From positions 1 through 9,480 of the forward strand of contig CAJUPK010000100.1 of NCBI GenBank assembly GCA_910588415.1: 9,480 nucleotides of DNA. The letters run 5' to 3'. Source of the DNA: an uncultured Oscillospiraceae bacterium (lineage in GTDB: Bacteria; Bacillota; Clostridia; Oscillospirales; Acutalibacteraceae). Positions 6,215-9,480 of the stretch are shown in pieces. The translations under genes were made by a program, and so were the position numbers. The notes below the pieces were generated by a model that saw only the letters and a program-made list of their open reading frames with translations, was not told the DNA's origin and made no database searches. Position 1 is the stretch's first letter. Each line of letters begins with the position of its first letter.

Positions 6215-8695
6215 ACTGGGAGCCCTGATACGGGAGCGGGCCGCCGCCATCCTGGACATGAACCAGCGCCGCCTGTCCCTGGACTGGCTGAAGGAGTACC
6301 CCTTGCCAAAGCTGCGGGAGGCCTGCGGCCGCATGGCGGAGGAAATCCCCGAAGACGCGGCGGTGGGCCTGCACGTCCAGCGGGAGCTGATCCGGAACCC
6401 GGCCTTTGCCCGGTATCTGGCGCGGCTTCTGCCCCTGCTGCCGGAGGAAGCGCCGTTGGAGCCGCCGAAGCCGGTCGCGGGGCGATACGGCCAGCCCGCC
6501 CCCAAGGCCGCGCCCTCCCGCCGGGGAAAGCTCATGCACAGGCTGGACGGTTTCGTGGGAGCCTGCCAGGATAACGGGAAGGACCCCGCCGATTACACTC
6601 TACAGGACGTGGTGGAAATCCTGGAAACGGATGAGCTGGACGGTTTGGGGCGGTTTATCTACCTGGAGAATTTCGCCCCCAGGGCCCTGGACCATGAGCA
6701 GCGCGGCCGGGCCATCAACAGCCTGCGCCAGTGCGTGGGCGTGCCGGCAGCGCTTACCCGGGAGCAGCAGGACCAGCTTATGGAGCCGTATGTCCCGGCC
6801 AGCAGCTTGTTTCGCGGCACGGCATTCAGCCAGGTATGGGCGCTGTTGGAGCGCTGCCCGGGCCTGCGGGGGATTCTCCGGCTCCTGCATGAGCGGCAAA
6901 TCGAAGAGGGGCTGGGCATGGCGGAATATACCCGTTTCGCGGAGGCCCCGGAGGAATACCTCCGGCTGCTGGCTGCACTGGCCGGCAAGCTGTCTCCCAT
7001 TGCCACCGCCCGGTTTCTCAATCATTGGCAGCGGGATGGCTGCACCCTGGACGCTTTACGGAAGATGGACAGGCATCTGGCCCAGCACCCGGATATGGAC
7101 TGGGAGGCCGCCCTCTATAGCTATAGCGGCTATGTGAACCTGGTCTCCGGCGTCAAGTTCCGGAACCTGGACTTGGCCGGCCTCCCCCGGCACCTGGAGG
7201 ATATCCTGCTCTATGCCATGTCAAAAAACAAGGCCCATTTTGTCCGGCTGGTGGACGGGGACCCGGAGGCCTTCCGGATTCTCCCTGTCCAGTCCTTCCT
7301 GCTGCAGGAACGGCTCTACCGGGAACACCTGAACCTCAATGAACTCACCGCCAAAGACCTGGCCTGCTGCGGCTGGATGCGCAGGCAGAAGCTGGACGCG
7401 GAAAACCTTGCCCCCGGCAGGCGCTACACCTTCCCGGAACTGCAAGCGCTGTATGGCGTCCAGAGGCCCTATGTAGACTTCTATCACGCCCTGCGGTCTG
7501 AAAGCCAGGACTGCCGGCTGCGGGTGTTCCGGGAAGTGTGCAGGCAGGACGCCCTCAAAGGGGTTGCCGGGGACAGCCTAAACACGCTTGCCGGCCTGCT
7601 GGATGAAAAGCCGCTGAGCGTCTGGAAGCAGGAGCTGTTCCGCCATATCGGCGGCTTGACCCCAGGGGACACGGCACAGCTGCTTATCCATTTGGACGCT
7701 GTCCGGCACCTGCTCCCAAGTATGCGGACCCGCAGCGATGCTCTGCTTGCCCTGCGCAGTATAAACGGCTTGGCACGGTTCTCCACAATGGACCAGCTGA
7801 AAGAGAATATCACGGAGTTGGACTCCGGGTGGGGCGAGCTGGCAAAGGCCATGGGCCTTACGGCAGAGTTCCAGGCCCAGTACCGGGAAAACATCCTGGC
7901 CTTTCTGGGCCGGGACGGCGCGTCCATTGTCCTCGGGTATCTGCCCTGCCTGGACGAGAGCCATAAGGCCGGATACCTGCGGGTGGTCAAGGCCGAGCTT
8001 ATGGGCCGGCTGCGGGAAGTGAAGTACCACGAGGGCGACCTGCGCTGGGAACTGGACAGGAACATCCCCAGCCGGGCAGGGAGCCGGTGGCCGGAGAATC
8101 TCGCCGTGGTATTGGGGGAGTGGAGGCCCGGGAGCATGACGGGTTCTTTGACACCATGCTCCTGGGCACACAGCCCCAGCGCACGTGCCTGTCCTACCTG
8201 GACGGGATGTACCGCAACTGCCTGCTCTCGGCCTTTGACTCAAACAAGAAGGTGCTCTATGCCCGCCTGGATGGGCGCATTATAGGCCGGGCGTTCCTGC
8301 GGCTGACCAAATGCCGCAGGACCAGCGCCGGGGGCGGGGGCCTGTCCTTTGCAGACCTGGAGGCCGGAGGCGCCAGCCAGCCGGAGCAGACAGAGGAACC
8401 GGTCACGCTTTTCCTGGAACGGCCCTACATCAGCGGCGCGGGGCCGGAGGCAAAAGAACAGGCCGTAAAGGCGCTGGTGGAGCTGGCAAAACGCAAGGCC
8501 GAGGAATTGGGCGTCCTGCTGGTATTGAGCCAGGATTACGGGGTATACCAGCCCCGGGGCTTTACCCAGACCCGGCTGCATATCTACATTTCCAAGTCCA
8601 AGGGCGGCGCGCAGTACCTGGACAGCCTGGACGGGGAGGCCGCTGTCTCCAAGGAGGGGAGCTATCTGGCAAACCGGTTCCTGATTCAGAACTGA
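6180..8695 (+). pseudogene. Large unknown protein (~838 codons), frameshifted near its C-terminus
   Basis: ATG 6180 is chosen over GTG 6174 because AAGGAGG (6164-6170) is nine bases away. Residues ~1-85 are helical; ~88-117 form a Pro/Ala-rich linker (PLEPPKPVAGRYGQPAPKAA); ~118-640 are long helical segments such as DMDWEAALYSYSGYVNLVSG and LQALYGVQRPYVDFYHAL. At 8114-8118 (G5) the frame must gain one base, as if from G6, to read VLGGVEAREHDGFFDTMLLG and continue to TGA 8693-8695; unrepaired, it ends at 8285. The C-terminal ~200 residues alternate strand and helix (KVLYARLDGRIIGRAFLRL, then AVKALVELAKRKAEELGVLL and LHIYISKSKGG), which loosely recalls a GNAT acyltransferase fold, but no clear acetyl-CoA motif is visible. 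Last gene of the operon, followed nine bases later by a terminator. Family not recognised. Confidence 0.65.
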
Positions 8696-8703
8696 AAACA
8701 CGG

Positions 8704-8742
8704 CAGCCCTGGCCGGGTTATGGCTGGGGCTGTTCTTTTTTT
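8704..8742 (+). terminator. Rho-independent terminator closing the large operon
   Basis: CAGCCCTGGCC (8704-8714) pairs with GGCTGGGGCTG (8722-8732) with two G-U wobbles around a 7-base loop. TTCTTTTTTT follows at 8733-8742. It begins nine bases after the last stop codon. Confidence 0.9.
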
Positions 8743-8750
8743 GGCGGCTT

Positions 8751-8858
8751 GTGGGCCAATAGTGGCCCACAAATGACCCACAAAAAGCCCACAAATGGGC
8801 AGTAGGATATTCCTGCCCAATCATGGCCCAGAAATGGCCCACAAAGAGCCCACGAATG
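8751..8858 (+). repeat. Two arrays of three 11-bp direct repeats (iteron or arm-site-like)
   Basis: Units close to GCCCACAAATG lie head to tail with no gaps at 8765, 8776 and 8787, and again at 8826, 8837 and 8848; variants include ACCCACAAAAA, GCCCAGAAATG, GCCCACAAAGA and GCCCACGAATG. The arrays are flanked or split by inverted repeats: GTGGGCCA-ATAG-TGGCCCAC (8751-8770) and TGGGCAG/CTGCCCA (8796-8802, 8813-8819). An 11-bp period puts every unit on the same face of the helix, as for cooperative protein binding. Candidate roles are integrase or excisionase arm sites near an element end, replication iterons, or an operator array. There is no coding evidence in this stretch. Confidence 0.75.
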
Positions 8859-8937
8859 GGCGCATTGCTGTCATCCCGCCCTTGTCTCGTCTGTCTGGTT
8901 AGCTGGGCCTGCGGCTGGATGCCGCCTGCCATGTCTC

Positions 8938-8969
8938 AGAGGACTCCCCTTCCGGGAGTCCTCTCTTTT
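8938..8969 (+). terminator. Orphan rho-independent terminator
   Basis: A perfect 11-bp stem, AGAGGACTCCC (8938-8948) with GGGAGTCCTCT (8954-8964), has loop CTTCC and tail CTTTTCTT. No gene lies between the previous terminator (8742) and this one, so it ends an unseen short transcript, is a back-up terminator, or belongs to a displaced gene. Confidence 0.8.
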
Positions 8970-9039
8970 CTTATCCGCAGGACATAGGCGCGGGTGGACA
9001 GCCAAAGGAGCCGAATAGGACGAGGAGTCCAGGAAGACT

Positions 9040-9216
9040 ATGCGTCGCGGATCAAGACCCAATTTTGAGTTCATCACCGACGCCATTGCCCGCCACGGCG
9101 GACAACCTCTGCGCTTCGCTCCGAGGCCATTACTGCGCTCCGCTTGCCCTACTATAATAGTAGGGGGCCCAGAGGCGGCACAGCCGCCGCGAAAGGCAGG
9201 TCATTGCCTGGACTAA
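9040..9216 (+). CDS. Possible 58-residue ORF of unknown function
   Basis: ATG 9040 to TAA 9214-9216. A weak GAGGAG lies about 12 bases upstream (near 9022-9027). The first ~21 residues (MRRGSRPNFEFITDAIARHG) look like a protein start. The remainder (from about 9090) is translated from a palindrome-rich, probably non-coding stretch and is unconvincing (PTIIVGGPEAAQPPRKAGH). It may be a truncated gene whose end was replaced by a palindromic element, or chance. Not recognised. Confidence 0.25.
   Translation: MRRGSRPNFEFITDAIARHGGQPLRFAPRPLLRSACPTIIVGGPEAAQPPRKAGHCLD
9088..9188 (+). repeat. Palindrome-rich, possibly structured stretch
   Basis: Several dyads are packed together: CCGCC-AC-GGCGG (about 9091-9102), CCCTACTAT-A-ATAGTAGGG (9147-9165) and GGCGGC-ACA-GCCGCC (9174-9188). 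An outer pair, CCTCTG (9106-9111) with CAGAGG (9170-9175), encloses the central hairpin but cannot form together with the last one. Near-direct repeats CTGCGCTTCGCTCC and CTGCGCTCCGCTTG also occur. This could be a small palindromic repeat element or a structured RNA. Confidence 0.45.
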
Positions 9217-9301
9217 CCGCAAAAAATTTTGGAGTGAGACATTGCACTACTGGCGATACATCTCTCACATTTGGGTCAGTTAGCATACGATAACTAGCCC
9301 G

Positions 9302-9330
9302 TTGCCTTTCCAGCTTTTGTATGTTATAAT
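9302..9330 (+). promoter_or_regulatory. Strong sigma-70-type promoter with extended -10
   Basis: The -35 box is TTGCCT (9302-9307), the spacer is 17 bp, and the -10 box is TATAAT (9325-9330), preceded by TGT (9322-9324), an extended -10. Transcription would start near 9337 and read rightward out of the window. Confidence 0.65.
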
Positions 9331-9380
9331 ATGGCTATGGCATTAAGATACGGGATGATAATTTGGGGGAATTTATATGC

Positions 9381-9480
9381 ATGAAAGGAGCGAACCACTA
9401 TTTTCTTATAGGCGTTATTTGGATATGTGAGGTAGACCCCGCCGCGCCATACTGGCTTTCGCCAGCGGTCTCGGCGGAGC
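9381..9480 (+). CDS. Possible start of a gene running off the right edge
   Basis: ATG 9381 opens 33 codons with no stop before the window ends (MKGANHYFLIGVIWICEVDP...). GGGGGA at 9365-9370 is a weak ribosome binding site about ten bases upstream, and a good promoter lies at 9302-9330. The hydrophobic run FLIGVIWIC could be a short signal or membrane segment. Against this, bases 9434-9471 fold into a nested hairpin (AGACC/GGTCT around CTGGC-TTTC-GCCAG), so the stretch may instead be non-coding. The product is not recognisable. Confidence 0.25.
   Translation, partial: MKGANHYFLIGVIWICEVDPAAPYWLSPAVSAE

Noticed and set aside
8765..8858. Repeat arrays considered as CRISPR
   Set aside because: Units are 11 bp and directly abutting, with no 25-40 bp repeats or unique spacers and no cas genes nearby.
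8240..8932. 230-codon - strand frame with repeated FVGHFW/FVGHYW-like words
   Set aside because: The repeated words come from reading the 11-bp DNA repeats backward; the rest is antisense to the second large gene. No good start signal or domain.
8980..9060. tRNA or small ribozyme in the GC-rich intergenic stretch
   Set aside because: No cloverleaf, CCA-adjacent acceptor stem or conserved ribozyme core could be drawn.
9278..9295. loxP-like recombination site (AGTTA-GCATACGA-TAACT)
   Set aside because: The arms are only 5 bp, far shorter than a Cre-type site, and no recombinase is in the window; likely chance.

Overview
The window looks like part of a decaying integrative/conjugative-type element from a GC-rich Firmicute, most likely a gut Clostridia (Oscillospiraceae/Lachnospiraceae-like). 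This rests on GC-rich codon use, strong AAGGAGG ribosome binding sites, tightly overlapping same-strand genes, a type IV coupling-protein fragment, an ArdC/LtrC-like conjugation protein and a Txe/YoeB toxin-antitoxin pair. No species call is possible from sequence reading alone. All supported genes are on the + strand.

Layout. 1-565: the tail of one gene, then an unrecognised gene carrying a frameshift. 580-1194: a more AT-rich toxin-antitoxin cassette with its own sigma-70-type promoter, a relB/phd-like antitoxin gene, a Txe/YoeB toxin gene frameshifted at an A6 run, and a strong terminator. 1195-1386: a hairpin-containing leader. 1387-2925: an unrecognised N-terminal module followed by the C-terminal half of a VirD4/TraG-type coupling protein. 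2909-4120: an ArdC/LtrC-like protein interrupted by a 113-bp element made of two long hairpins between inverted ends. 4098-8695: two large overlapping genes of about 705 and 838 codons, mostly helical and of unknown function, each with small lesions, closed by a terminator at 8704-8742. 8743-9480: mostly non-coding DNA with two arrays of three 11-bp direct repeats, an orphan terminator, a palindrome-rich stretch and a strong promoter-like sequence near the right edge.

How they work together. The 1387-8695 genes have SD-coupled, overlapping junctions and read as one operon. The coupling-protein half and the ArdC-like protein point to conjugation. The two large unknown proteins may be an accessory conjugation module or a cargo (for example defence) system; the sequence does not decide this.

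Integrity. Seven single-base frame changes all fall in short homopolymer runs, and there is also an in-frame TAG and the hairpin insertion. Either the element is degenerating or the assembly carries homopolymer errors. The insertion and the TAG are not homopolymer errors.
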